DNA of 64,000 bases from Salinicola socius (GTDB taxonomy: Bacteria > Pseudomonadota > Gammaproteobacteria > Pseudomonadales > Halomonadaceae), in the NCBI RefSeq assembly GCF_001937195.1, contig NZ_MSDO01000002.1, forward strand, positions 62,001-126,000. Reading direction: 5' to 3'. A program made the position numbers and the translations under genes. Shown one piece after another: positions 29,740 to 38,712 of the stretch. Position 1 is the stretch's first letter, and the number at the start of each line of letters is the position of its first letter. The notes beneath the pieces are model-generated. The model had not been told where the DNA came from, made no database searches, and saw nothing but the letters and a program-made list of their open reading frames with translations.

Positions 29740-31001
29740 CAGCCTTCCTCCGGCAGCCGGGACTCGAGTGCCCACAGCGATTCGAGGCTCTCGCGGCGAC
29801 GTACCAGATGGCTCCTGCCGCCGTCCACGAGGACTTCGGCAGGGCGGCCACGGCTGTTGTAGTTGGACGCCATGGCGAAACCATAGGCGCCGGCCGAACG
29901 TACCGCCAGCAGGTCGCCTTCGGCGATCGCCAGTTGGCGCTCCTGGCCGAGGAAATCACCGCTTTCGCAGATCGGACCGACCACATCGTAGACGGCGCTG
30001 TCGCGGAACGGACGGGTGTCGACGCGCTCGATGCGTTGCCACGCCTGATACAGCGACGGCCGGATCAGATCGTTCATGCCGGCATCGACGATAGCGAAAT
30101 TCTTGGTCTCGCCGGGCTTGAGGTACTCGACCCGGGTCAACATCACGCCGGCATTGGCGGCGATGGAGCGGCCGGGCTCGAGCAGCAGTGTCAACTCACG
30201 ACCTTGCAGGCGTTCGCGCACGGCATGAACGAAGTCGCCAGCCGCCGGCGGGCGCTCATCCTGATAGGTGACGCCCAGACCGCCACCGATATCCAGATGC
30301 TCGATCACGATACCGTGATCGGCGAGTCGATCGACCAACGCAAGCAGTCGATCCAGCGCATCGAGATACGGCGAGAGTTCGGTCAGCTGCGAGCCGATGT
30401 GGCAGTCGAGTCCCACGACCTTGAGATTCGGCCGTTGGGCTGCCCAGGTGTAGAGATCGAACACGTCTTCCGCGGCCACGCCGAACTTGTTGGCCTTGAG
30501 TCCGGTGGAGATGTACGGATGGGTTCTGGCATCGACGTCCGGATTGACCCGAATCGAGATGTTCGCGACCTGGCCGCGCTCGGCGGCCACCCGGTCGAGA
30601 CGCTCGAGTTCCGGGCGCGATTCGATGTTGAAGCACTTGATGCCGACCTCCAGCGCGCGGGCCATTTCGTCGGCCTGCTTGGCAACGCCGGAAAACACGA
30701 CCTTGGCCGGATCGCCGCCGGCAGCGATGACTCGCTCGAGTTCGCCCACCGAGACGATGTCGAAACCGGCACCGAGGCGGGCAAGCACGTCGAGCACGGC
30801 CAGGTTGGAGTTGGCCTTGAGCGCGTAGCAGACGAGATGCGGCATATCGCCGAGGGCATCGCTGTAAGCGCGGAAATGTCGAGTCAGCGCGGCACGCGAA
30901 TAGACGTAGCAGGGCGTGCCGTACTGCTCGGCCAGCCGATCCAGGGCGATATCCTCGGCGTGCAGCACGCCGTCGCGAACGGGAAAAGCGTCGAACGTCA
31001 C
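29739..31001 (-). CDS. lysA: Diaminopimelate decarboxylase
   Basis: LysA makes L-lysine from meso-diaminopimelate with PLP. The 420-residue protein has the PLP Lys62 (YALKAN), the HIGSQ and GGGLGV phosphate-binding loops, EPGRS, and the active-site CESGD (345-349). It overlaps lptM by 4 bp upstream and dapF by 1 bp downstream. Confidence 0.97.
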   Translation of the reverse strand: MTFDAFPVRDGVLHAEDIALDRLAEQYGTPCYVYSRAALTRHFRAYSDALGDMPHLVCYALKANSNLAVLDVLARLGAGFDIVSVGELERVIAAGGDPAKVVFSGVAKQADEMARALEVGIKCFNIESRPELERLDRVAAERGQVANISIRVNPDVDARTHPYISTGLKANKFGVAAEDVFDLYTWAAQRPNLKVVGLDCHIGSQLTELSPYLDALDRLLALVDRLADHGIVIEHLDIGGGLGVTYQDERPPAAGDFVHAVRERLQGRELTLLLEPGRSIAANAGVMLTRVEYLKPGETKNFAIVDAGMNDLIRPSLYQAWQRIERVDTRPFRDSAVYDVVGPICESGDFLGQERQLAIAEGDLLAVRSAGAYGFAMASNYNSRGRPAEVLVDGGRSHLVRRRESLESLWALESRLPEEG

Positions 31002-31267
31002 GGTAGCTCCTCGGCGGTCGGCGATGTGGCTGCCGGCGCCGGGCTGGCCTGGGGCGCTGCCGGTTGACGCTGCTGCGCATCGGGGCCGCTCTGGCCGGGC
31101 GTCTGTTTCGACGAGGCTGACTGCGACGTCTCGTAATCGCCCTGCGGGTCGTAGGTCTTCGAGGACTCGCTGTCGCCGGGCATGTAGAGCGGGCCCTTCT
31201 GGCCGCAGCCGGAGAGGGCCAGCAGCATCGTGCTCAATGCCGCGATGATGAGTGCATTACGCGACAT
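30998..31267 (-). CDS. lptM: LPS-translocon lipoprotein LptM (YifL)
   Basis: The 89-residue protein has a lipoprotein signal peptide with lipobox LSGC (Cys21), directly followed by the family hallmark GQKGPLYMP. In Escherichia, LptM helps oxidative maturation of the LptDE outer-membrane LPS translocon. The rest is a Gln/Ser/Pro/Ala-rich disordered tail. AGGAG precedes the ATG. Its 5' end overlaps argH by 11 bp. Confidence 0.9.
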   Translation of the reverse strand: MSRNALIIAALSTMLLALSGCGQKGPLYMPGDSESSKTYDPQGDYETSQSASSKQTPGQSGPDAQQRQPAAPQASPAPAATSPTAEELP

Positions 31268-32669
31268 GATGGCGCTCCTGGAGGGTGGCCAGGGCATCGC
31301 GCGCGCGCTGGGCGGCAGCGCGAACCTGATCGGGCGCGGTCCCGCCGATGTGGTTGCGGGCGGCGACCGAGCCTTCCAGCGTCAGCACCTCGAAGACGTC
31401 CTCGCCGATCACGTCGGAGAAGCGCTTGAGTTCCTCGAGCGACATCTCCGAGAGGTCCTTGCGCTGTTCGATTCCGTAGGCGACCGCCTTGCCGACGATC
31501 TCGTGGGCATCGCGGAACGCGACACCGGCCCTGACCAGATAGTCGGCCAGGTCGGTGGCGGTGGAAAAACCGCGGCGCGCGGCCTCGAGCATGCTCTCCG
31601 GCTTGGCTACCAGCGCCGGCGCCATGTCGGCGAAGGCGCGCAGGCAGCCCTTGACCGTATCGAGAGTGTCGAACAGCGGCTCCTTGTCTTCCTGGTTGTC
31701 CTTGTTGTAGGCCAGCGGCTGGGACTTCATCAGCGTCAGCAGGCTCATCAGGTGACCATAGACACGCCCGGTCTTGCCGCGTACCAGCTCCGGCACGTCC
31801 GGGTTCTTCTTCTGCGGCATGATCGAGGAGCCGGTACAGAAGCGGTCGGGCAGGTCGACGAAATCGAACTGGGCGCTGGCCCACAGCACCATCTCTTCGC
31901 TCATGCGCGAGAGGTGCATCAGCAGGATGCTGGCGAAAGCGGTGAATTCGATGGCGAAATCGCGATCGCTGACCGCATCCAGCGAGTTTTCCGAGGGACG
32001 ATCGAAGCCCAGCAGCTCGGCGGTGACGTGACGATCGATGGGATAGGTGGTGCCGGCCAGCGCCGCAGCGCCAAGTGGCAGCACGTTGACCCGCTTGCGA
32101 CAGTCGAGCAGACGCTCGTGATCGCGCGTCAGCATCTCCTGCCACGCCAGCAGATGATGGCCGAAAGTCACCGGCTGCGCGGTCTGCAGGTGCGTGAACC
32201 CGGGCATGATGGTATCCGCTTCGCGGTCGGCCAGTTCGATCAGGCCGCTGCGCAGACGCGAAAGTTCGGCGGCCACGGCATCGATCTCGTCGCGCAGATA
32301 GAGCCGGATATCGGTGGCGATCTGGTCGTTGCGCGAGCGTCCGGTATGCAGCTTCTTGCCGGTGATGCCGATCTTGTCGGTCAGCCGCGCTTCGATGTTC
32401 ATGTGGATATCTTCGAGCGCGATCGACCACTCGACCTCGCCGCGTTCGATCTCGGCCTCGATGGCGTTGAGACCATCGATGATGCGGTCCCGCTCGTCGT
32501 CGGTCAGCACGCCGACCTGAGCCAGCATGGTGGCATGGGCGATCGAGCCGCGGATATCGTGATGATAGAGACGCTTGTCGAACGGGATCGAAGCGGTGAA
32601 GGCGGCGACGAATGCGTCGGTGGGTTCGCTGAAACGTCCGCCCCAGGATTGGTTGGTTGCCTGCGTCAT
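31257..32669 (-). CDS. argH: Argininosuccinate lyase
   Basis: ArgH splits argininosuccinate into arginine and fumarate. The 470-residue protein has the fumarase/aspartase superfamily signature [10 protein letters not shown] (281-290, catalytic Ser), TGRSRNDQ (109-116) and TH160LQ. It is the first gene of the minus-strand cluster reaching yigB and is divergent from hemC. The ribosome site before the ATG is weak. Confidence 0.97.
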   Translation of the reverse strand: MTQATNQSWGGRFSEPTDAFVAAFTASIPFDKRLYHHDIRGSIAHATMLAQVGVLTDDERDRIIDGLNAIEAEIERGEVEWSIALEDIHMNIEARLTDKIGITGKKLHTGRSRNDQIATDIRLYLRDEIDAVAAELSRLRSGLIELADREADTIMPGFTHLQTAQPVTFGHHLLAWQEMLTRDHERLLDCRKRVNVLPLGAAALAGTTYPIDRHVTAELLGFDRPSENSLDAVSDRDFAIEFTAFASILLMHLSRMSEEMVLWASAQFDFVDLPDRFCTGSSIMPQKKNPDVPELVRGKTGRVYGHLMSLLTLMKSQPLAYNKDNQEDKEPLFDTLDTVKGCLRAFADMAPALVAKPESMLEAARRGFSTATDLADYLVRAGVAFRDAHEIVGKAVAYGIEQRKDLSEMSLEELKRFSDVIGEDVFEVLTLEGSVAARNHIGGTAPDQVRAAAQRARDALATLQERHHVA

Positions 32670-32907
32670 CGAAAATCGAGCTCTGCGTGGTCTGCGGATT
32701 GAAGGGTCTGCGAGACGGGTCCATTCGCCCGCCCATGAAGCGCTGATCCGAGTGTATCAGAGACGGCGTTGGCAGAGGACGGTGTTGACACCGCACGGTT
32801 CAGTCCAGAACGGCCGGCAAGGTAGGCGAGCCCTGGATGGAAAACGATACCGGCCCCGGAACCTGGGAACCGACAGGGTCGCCCGCGCCTATCGGTCGTG
32901 GTCAGTT

Positions 32908-32935
32908 TTTACTCACTCCGTGACTGCTTTATCAT
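32908..32935 (+). promoter_or_regulatory. Candidate hemC promoter
   Basis: TTTACT (32908-32913) and TATCAT (32930-32935), with 16 bp between, fit sigma-70 at 4/6 and 5/6. The predicted start lies just before the hairpin at 32941. Confidence 0.45.
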
Positions 32936-32940
32936 GTAAG

Positions 32941-32971
32941 CCAAGTTTCGCGAATGCGAACACCCACTTGG
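32941..32971 (+). promoter_or_regulatory. Nested hairpin in the hemC leader
   Basis: CCAAGT (32941-32946) pairs with ACTTGG (32966-32971). Inside it TTCGC-GAAT-GCGAA (32947-32960) forms a second stem. It lies 60-90 bp before the GTG start and could affect mRNA stability or translation. Confidence 0.5.
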
Positions 32972-33032
32972 TGACAGGCCGAGGTACCACTGGCGGTGCC
33001 GAGGGTGATAGCCATCCAACTCGGAGAACGGC

Positions 33033-33983
33033 GTGCTCGACGCTAATAGATTGAGAATCGCAACCCGCAAGAGCGCATTGGCGCTGTGGCAGGCCGAACA
33101 CGTCAAGACGCTGCTGGAACAGTTCCATCCGCATCTGAGCGTCGAACTGGTGCCGCTCTCTACCCGCGGCGATCAGATACTCGATACGCCGTTGGCGAAG
33201 ATCGGTGGCAAGGCGCTGTTCGTCAAGGAGCTCGAGGAAGCGATGCTCGATGGGCGGGCGGATCTGGCCGTGCACTCGATGAAGGACGTGCCGATGCAGT
33301 TCCCCGAAGGCCTGGGGCTTTCGGTGATCCTGGAAAGTGGCGCGCCCACGGACGCGTTCGTCTCCAACGATCATGCCAGCCTCGATGCGCTGCCCGAGGG
33401 CGCCCGTGTCGGCACCTCCAGTCTGCGCCGCGGGCTTCAGGTCAGTGCCCGGCGCCCGGATCTCGAGGTGCTGCCGCTGCGCGGCAACGTTCAGACTCGG
33501 CTGGGCAAGCTCGACGCGGGAGACTTCGAAGCGATCATCCTGGCCACCACCGGATTGCAGCGGCTTCAACTGGCGGACCGAATCACCGCCGAACTGACGC
33601 CGGAAGAGAGCCTGCCGGCGTGCGGTCAGGGCGCGCTGGGGATCGAATGCCGGCACGACGATGCCGATTTGATCACCCTGCTGGCGCCGCTGGATCATAT
33701 TCCGACGGCGACACGGGTGCGCGCCGAGCGAGCGCTGAATACCCGCCTGGACGGCGGCTGCCAGGTGCCCATCGGCGGCTATGCCGTGCTCGAGAACGAT
33801 GGCGACACGCTGTGGTTGCGCGGTCTTGTCGGGCACCCCGACGGTTCCGTGGTGCTGCGTGCCGAGAGCCGGGGATCGGCTTCGGAGCCGGAATCGCTGG
33901 GCATCCGCGTGGCGGAAGATCTGCTGGCGCAGGGAGCCGGCGAGATTCTGGCCGAAGTCTACGGCGGCGCCGACAGCGAGTGA
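33033..33983 (+). CDS. hemC: Porphobilinogen deaminase (hydroxymethylbilane synthase)
   Basis: HemC joins four porphobilinogen units into hydroxymethylbilane. The 316-residue protein has AVHSMKDVP (79-87), GTSSLRR (127-133) and Cys243 ([11 protein letters not shown]), which binds the dipyrromethane cofactor. I use a GTG start at 33033 because GGAG lies 7 bp upstream. The stop overlaps the hemD ATG (TGATG). Confidence 0.96.
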   Translation: MLDANRLRIATRKSALALWQAEHVKTLLEQFHPHLSVELVPLSTRGDQILDTPLAKIGGKALFVKELEEAMLDGRADLAVHSMKDVPMQFPEGLGLSVILESGAPTDAFVSNDHASLDALPEGARVGTSSLRRGLQVSARRPDLEVLPLRGNVQTRLGKLDAGDFEAIILATTGLQRLQLADRITAELTPEESLPACGQGALGIECRHDDADLITLLAPLDHIPTATRVRAERALNTRLDGGCQVPIGGYAVLENDGDTLWLRGLVGHPDGSVVLRAESRGSASEPESLGIRVAEDLLAQGAGEILAEVYGGADSE

Positions 33984-34780
33984 TGCCTGCTCGCGTACTG
34001 CTGACGCGTCCGGGACCGCGCGGCGAGGTGCTGGCTCGGGCGCTCGAGGCTTGCGGTATCACCACGACCGCACTCGACGTGCTGCGCTTCGAGTCGGTGG
34101 CGCTATCGGCTTCGGCTCGCGCCGCGCTGCTCGACCTCGATCTGTTTCACGGCATCATCGTGGTCAGCCCCCAGGCGGCGACGTGTCTTGCCGAGGCCAT
34201 TGCGTCATACTGGCCTCAGTTGCCCCAAGGCCTGCGTTTCTACGCCGTCGGCGAGGCGACCGCGCGGACGTTGCATGCGGAACTGGGTGTGCCGGCGGTC
34301 ATTCCCGCGCGGGGGGAAGGCGAGGACAGCGAGGCGCTGCTGGAAGTGGCCTCGCTCAAGGCGGTGGCCGGCAAGCGGCTGTTGCTGGCTCGCGGCGAAT
34401 CGGGCCGGGAACTATTGCGGGAACGACTGCGTGAGCGCGGCGCCGATGTCGAAACCGTGGCGCTCTATCGGCGTCGCTATCATCCACCGTCTCCACCCAT
34501 GGACAAGTGGCTGGAGAGTGGGGATTTTGCCGCGCTGGTGGTGACCAGCGGGGAAATATTGCAACATTTGGTCACATGGTGTGGCCCAGTTGCGTTGAAC
34601 CAACCGCTAATCGTCTCGAGTCAGCGGTTGGCTACACTGGCGGGAACGCTGGGGTTCGGCTCGCCTCATGTGGCGTCGGGTGCTTCACCGGCGGCACTGA
34701 GCGCTGAGATCCGCGCGGTGCTCGATCCGCGGGGCGCCACCTCCGATCAGGGTGATCACGAAAAAGGCAAGCGTAGATGA
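33983..34780 (+). CDS. hemD: Uroporphyrinogen-III synthase
   Basis: HemD closes and inverts ring D of hydroxymethylbilane. The 265-residue protein has the two-lobed HemD fold with the conserved LLTRP start, VVSPQAA, YAVGEATA and LLARGESGRE. HemD is poorly conserved, and assignment is strengthened by its place between hemC and hemX with one- and four-base overlaps. Confidence 0.92.
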   Translation: MPARVLLTRPGPRGEVLARALEACGITTTALDVLRFESVALSASARAALLDLDLFHGIIVVSPQAATCLAEAIASYWPQLPQGLRFYAVGEATARTLHAELGVPAVIPARGEGEDSEALLEVASLKAVAGKRLLLARGESGRELLRERLRERGADVETVALYRRRYHPPSPPMDKWLESGDFAALVVTSGEILQHLVTWCGPVALNQPLIVSSQRLATLAGTLGFGSPHVASGASPAALSAEIRAVLDPRGATSDQGDHEKGKRR

Positions 34781-36411
34781 GCAAGCAGAGCAAAGATCAG
34801 CAACCGTCGTCGGCATCGGCTGCCGATACCGAGCAGGCCGCGGACGGTACGGCCAGCCCGAGCGGGAAAGACCCGAAAGCCGCTCCGGTCGTGACGCCAA
34901 GCACGGACAGCAGCAAAAGCCATTCGTCATCACCTGCCGACTCGTCCTCGCGGCCCGGCTCGACCACGCCAGAGCCGGCCAAGACCGAGCCCGTCAAGAC
35001 CGAGCCGGCCAAGACCGACCCAGTCAAACCCGATGTCGTTCAGCCAGCCGCCACGGAGCGTGCGACCGGCAAGTCGTCAGCGAGTGCAGCCGCAACGAAC
35101 TCGTCGACCAAGGCCCAGCCAGCTGCTGGCGCCAAGGCCAGCAAGTCAGGCAAGACGAGCGCTTCCGCAACGACCCCCACCTCGGCGGCCGCATCCGGCG
35201 CTTCCCATCAGCCCAGCGCCTCGACCGGCAACCAAAGTGGTCAAGGCGGCAAGCCTGGCAGCGCTTCGTCCGCGGGTGGCGCTGCCACGCCGCCGGGCGG
35301 CACGCCGCCGGGCGGCACGCCGCCAACGAACGGCGAAAAGCGCGGCCGCGCGGGCAAACTGGGTCTGCTCGCCCTGATTCTGGTCATTCTGCTGGCCATC
35401 GCAGTGGCTGTCGTCGGCTTCCAGGGATGGCAGAAGCTTCAGCAGCAGCAGGCACAATTGAGCCAGATCGGCACCAACAGCACCACGCTCGACCAGCTCG
35501 AATCGAAAGTCGGTGAGCTCGATCAGAGTCGTCAGCAGAATCTGAAGATGATGCGGGGCGAGTTCGATCAGTACCGCCAGAATCTCGACAACACGCTGGA
35601 CAAGGTGCTCAAGGAACTGGCCCAGCAGCAGCAGGCCGATCCGCGGGAGTGGCTGCACGCCGAGGCCGAGTATCTGCTGCGTCTGGCCAACCAGCGGCTG
35701 CAGCTCGAACGCGACGTCAACGGCGCCAAGGCGTTGCTGAACGCGGCCGACGAGCGTCTGCGTGAGGCGGACAACCCGGCCCTGGTGCCGGTTCGCCGTG
35801 CCATCCAGTCGGAGCTCGCTTCGCTCGATTCCGTGCCGGTCATCGACCGAACCGGCCTTTATCTGGCACTGATGGCGCAGCAGGAGCAGCTGGCACGTCT
35901 GCCGCTGAAGCAGGACATCGAAGAGATCGCCGCCGGCCAGGGTGATGCCAAGCCGACCGGCGGCTGGCGCCAGCAGCTGGCAACGCTGGGTAGCGAGCTC
36001 AAGGATCTGGTGACCGTGCGGCGTCACGATCAGCCGCTCGAAGCGCTGATCACGCCCCAGCAGGAGTCCTACCTGCGTCAGAACGTGCGGTTGCTGCTCG
36101 AGCAGGCGCAGCTGGCGTTGCTGAAGTCCGAGCCCAAGCTTTATCAGGCCAGCCTCGACAAGGCGATCGAACTGGTCGAGGGCTATTACGCCACCGACAA
36201 CGACGGCGTGACCAACGCGCTCGACAAGCTCAAGAGTCTTCGCGACAACGAGGTTCGACCGGAGCTACCGGATATCAGCGAGTCCTCCCAACTGCTCAAG
36301 CGCTTCATCGAACAGCGCTTCGGCAACGGGGGTGGCCAGGGTGGTTCTCAAGGCGGCGCTCAGAATAGCGGGTCACAAAACGGCGACTCGCCACAGGGAG
36401 AGAGCGAATGA
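34777..36411 (+). CDS. hemX: HemX-family membrane protein with a long disordered N-terminus
   Basis: The 544-residue protein has three parts. The first (about 1-190) is low-complexity and rich in Ser, Ala, Pro, Thr and Lys, with repeats of the type PAKTEPVKTE and PPGGT. Then comes a single membrane helix (about 194-218), followed by a coiled coil and the helical HemX domain (WLHAEAEYLLRLANQRL). HemX function is unsettled; in enterobacteria it is encoded in hemCDXY. It overlaps hemD and hemY by 4 bp. The N-terminal linker is much longer than in Escherichia. Confidence 0.9.
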   Translation: MSKQSKDQQPSSASAADTEQAADGTASPSGKDPKAAPVVTPSTDSSKSHSSSPADSSSRPGSTTPEPAKTEPVKTEPAKTDPVKPDVVQPAATERATGKSSASAAATNSSTKAQPAAGAKASKSGKTSASATTPTSAAASGASHQPSASTGNQSGQGGKPGSASSAGGAATPPGGTPPGGTPPTNGEKRGRAGKLGLLALILVILLAIAVAVVGFQGWQKLQQQQAQLSQIGTNSTTLDQLESKVGELDQSRQQNLKMMRGEFDQYRQNLDNTLDKVLKELAQQQQADPREWLHAEAEYLLRLANQRLQLERDVNGAKALLNAADERLREADNPALVPVRRAIQSELASLDSVPVIDRTGLYLALMAQQEQLARLPLKQDIEEIAAGQGDAKPTGGWRQQLATLGSELKDLVTVRRHDQPLEALITPQQESYLRQNVRLLLEQAQLALLKSEPKLYQASLDKAIELVEGYYATDNDGVTNALDKLKSLRDNEVRPELPDISESSQLLKRFIEQRFGNGGGQGGSQGGAQNSGSQNGDSPQGESE

Positions 36412-37631
36412 GAAAGCTGATCCTGCTGATCGTCTTCGGTCTGGCGGTCGGCGCGCTGTTTGGGCAACTGATGCAGTCGCTGCCGGGCTACTGGTTCATT
36501 CGCGTCGGCGACACGTCCGTTCAGACCTCGTTCTGGTTCGGCTGCGTCCTGTTGCTGGCCACCTTTCTGGTGTTGCACTTCCTGCTGCGCGCGCTGGTCC
36601 GACTGCGTCGTCCGGTGAGCCGGATCAAGGTGTGGAATAGCCGCACCCGTCATCGGACGGCAATGAAGCGCACTGTTCGCGGCCTGGTGGCGCTGGCCGA
36701 AGGCCGCTGGAAACGTGCCGAGAAGTCTCTCACCAAGGCCGCCGACGATTCCGGCACGCCGCTGGTCAACTATCTTTCGGCAGCCCTGGCGGCACACTAT
36801 CAGGGCCGCTACGAGCAGGCCGACGTGCTGCTCAAGCGGGCCCATCACAGCACCGAAGGGGCGGACACCGCGGTAGGACTGGTGCAGGCGCAGCTGATGC
36901 TGGATCGCCAGCAGTTCGAGGAGGCCCTGGCGACATTGACGCGACTGGAGCAGCAACTGCCGGAGCATCCGCAGGTACTCAAGCTGCTCAAGCAGGCCTA
37001 TCTCAGCGTCAACGACTGGGATGGCATGCGTCGTCTGTTGCCACGTCTCGACAAGCACCGCCTGATCACCGAAGACGAACGTCGCGAACTCGACCAGCGT
37101 GTCTATCGCGAGCTTCTGGTGCAGGCCGCGCAGCAGCCCGACAATCTGCCGCGCGTTCGTTCGCTATGGGCGGACATGCCGGACAATCTGCGCGGCGAGG
37201 TCGAACTGGTCGGACTCTATGCCGAAGCGCTGATCCAGGGTGGCGAAGAGGGCGATGCCGAGCGCCTGCTGCGCAACGCGCTCAAGGAGCACTGGGATAC
37301 GCGGCTGGTGCTGCGCTACGGGCTGCTCAACGTCGATGCGGCTCGCCAACTGGTCTATGCCGAAAAGTGGCTGCAGGAGCGGCCCAACGACCCGGACCTG
37401 CTGCTCACGCTGGGCCGCCTGTCACTGCGCAACGCCTATTGGGGTAAGGCGCAGGAGTACTTCGAGGCAAGCCAGCGCCAGCGTCCGAGCGGTGTCGTCT
37501 GCGCCGAGCTCGCGCGGCTCTATGCCAACCTCGGCGATCACAGCAAGAGCCAGCTCTACTATCGCCAGAGCGTGACGCTGCTCGACAAGTCGCTGCCGGC
37601 GCTGCCGCAGCCCAGCGACATGACGCGCTGA
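36408..37631 (+). CDS. hemY: HemY-family inner-membrane TPR protein
   Basis: The 407-residue protein begins with two membrane helices (about 3-22 and 42-64) forming the HemY_N domain. A large region of TPR-like helical repeats follows. HemY is linked to protoporphyrin metabolism in enterobacteria, although it is not a protoporphyrinogen oxidase. It ends the hemCDXY operon and a terminator follows 27 bp later. Confidence 0.9.
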   Translation: MRKLILLIVFGLAVGALFGQLMQSLPGYWFIRVGDTSVQTSFWFGCVLLLATFLVLHFLLRALVRLRRPVSRIKVWNSRTRHRTAMKRTVRGLVALAEGRWKRAEKSLTKAADDSGTPLVNYLSAALAAHYQGRYEQADVLLKRAHHSTEGADTAVGLVQAQLMLDRQQFEEALATLTRLEQQLPEHPQVLKLLKQAYLSVNDWDGMRRLLPRLDKHRLITEDERRELDQRVYRELLVQAAQQPDNLPRVRSLWADMPDNLRGEVELVGLYAEALIQGGEEGDAERLLRNALKEHWDTRLVLRYGLLNVDAARQLVYAEKWLQERPNDPDLLLTLGRLSLRNAYWGKAQEYFEASQRQRPSGVVCAELARLYANLGDHSKSQLYYRQSVTLLDKSLPALPQPSDMTR

Positions 37632-37658
37632 ACCGATTGACGATCGATTGCTCTCCTG

Positions 37659-37680
37659 GGCGCCTGCGGGCGCCTTTTTT
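37659..37680 (+). terminator. Terminator of the hemCDXY operon
   Basis: GGCGCC-TGCG-GGCGCC is followed by six T residues (37675-37680). Confidence 0.85.
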
Positions 37681-37721
37681 GGTGCGGTAGATTGCCGCCG
37701 TTCAGTTCACGGAGAACCTGC

Positions 37722-38645
37722 ATGCATTACGGTATCGATGTCGGCGGCACCAAGACCGAGATCGCGATCTACGACCGCCAATGGGTGTGCCTCGACCGCT
37801 GGCGCGAGCCGACGCCCTCGGACGATGGCGCAGCACTGCTGGCCATGTTGTCCGAGATGGTTCGGGAAGCGGATCGTCGCCAGGGCGGTCGAGGCTCGCT
37901 GGGGCTGGGTTTTCCGGGGGTGGTCGATGACCGAGGCTATCTGATCGCGGCGAATCTACCGGGACTGCGCTCCTTCGTGCTGGAGGCGGCGCTGGCGACC
38001 TCTCTTGATCGTCCCTTCGTGATCGAGAATGACAGCCGCTGTTTCGTGGTATCGGAAACCGGGCCCGGCGGGGCGGCAGAGGGCGTGGTGCATGCCTTCG
38101 GCGCGATTCTGGGAACCGGGGCCGGCGGTGGTGCAATGGTCGCCGGCCGCCTGCTCGCGGGAAGCGGCCGGTTTGCCGGAGAGTGGGGGCATCTGCCACT
38201 GCCGGCGGCGGCGGCCAGGCGCTACGATCTGCCCCTGTTGCGCTGTGGCTGTGGTCTCGAAGCGTGCCTTGAAACCTATATTGCCGGGCCGGGGCTGGTG
38301 AGGCTGCATCGTCATTTCGGTGGCGAGTCGGCGACCGCCGAAGCGTGGCATCAGGCGTGGCTGGCGGATGAACGCGCGGCGCAACAGGCCCACCGGTGTC
38401 ATCTCGAGCTGCTGGGCGGCGCCCTGGCCAATGTGGTCAAGCTGCTGTCACCCAGTGTCATCATTGTCGGTGGAGGCCTGTCGACGCTGGACGAGCTGAT
38501 GGAAGCCTTGCCGGCATCGATCGCGGAACAGCTGTTTCCAGGTGTCGAGGTGCCCGCAGTCGTGCGCTCCCGCCTGGGCGATGCCAGCGGCGTGCGCGGC
38601 GCGGCCATGCTGGGTGCCGAGGCGTCGAGGCGTGTCCACGTTTGA
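37722..38645 (+). CDS. ROK-family sugar kinase (NagK/Mak-like)
   Basis: The 307-residue cytoplasmic kinase has the ATP-binding DVGGTK (6-11), Asp104 in END, GTGAGGG and the ROK zinc site His157 with Cys175-x-Cys177-x4-Cys182. It resembles Escherichia N-acetylglucosamine kinase along its length, including EWGH and the CGCGxxxCxE(T/N)Y region; fructokinase/manno-kinase is the alternative. The ATG at 37722 is chosen for GGAG 7 bp upstream. No sugar operon is adjacent, so the natural substrate is open. Confidence 0.88.
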   Translation: MHYGIDVGGTKTEIAIYDRQWVCLDRWREPTPSDDGAALLAMLSEMVREADRRQGGRGSLGLGFPGVVDDRGYLIAANLPGLRSFVLEAALATSLDRPFVIENDSRCFVVSETGPGGAAEGVVHAFGAILGTGAGGGAMVAGRLLAGSGRFAGEWGHLPLPAAAARRYDLPLLRCGCGLEACLETYIAGPGLVRLHRHFGGESATAEAWHQAWLADERAAQQAHRCHLELLGGALANVVKLLSPSVIIVGGGLSTLDELMEALPASIAEQLFPGVEVPAVVRSRLGDASGVRGAAMLGAEASRRVHV

Positions 38646-38654
38646 GGCGAGCAC

Positions 38655-38678
38655 AAAAAGGCCGCCCGCAGGCGGCCT
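38655..38678 (-). terminator. Terminator of the MscS-family gene
   Basis: AGGCCGCC-CGCA-GGCGGCCT forms an 8-bp stem. On the minus strand it is followed by TTTTT (plus-strand A-run 38655-38659). It can also end ROK-gene transcripts, but without a plus-strand T-run. Confidence 0.75.
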
Positions 38679-38712
38679 GTAAAGCGTTTCACGACATCAG
38701 CAGGCTTCTGGC

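Larger units (their letters stand above)
32670..33032. other. 363-bp divergent region argH/hemC
   Basis: No gene is seen. The hemC half carries a candidate promoter (32908-32935) and a 5' UTR hairpin (32941-32971). The argH half shows no recognisable site. Confidence 0.6.
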
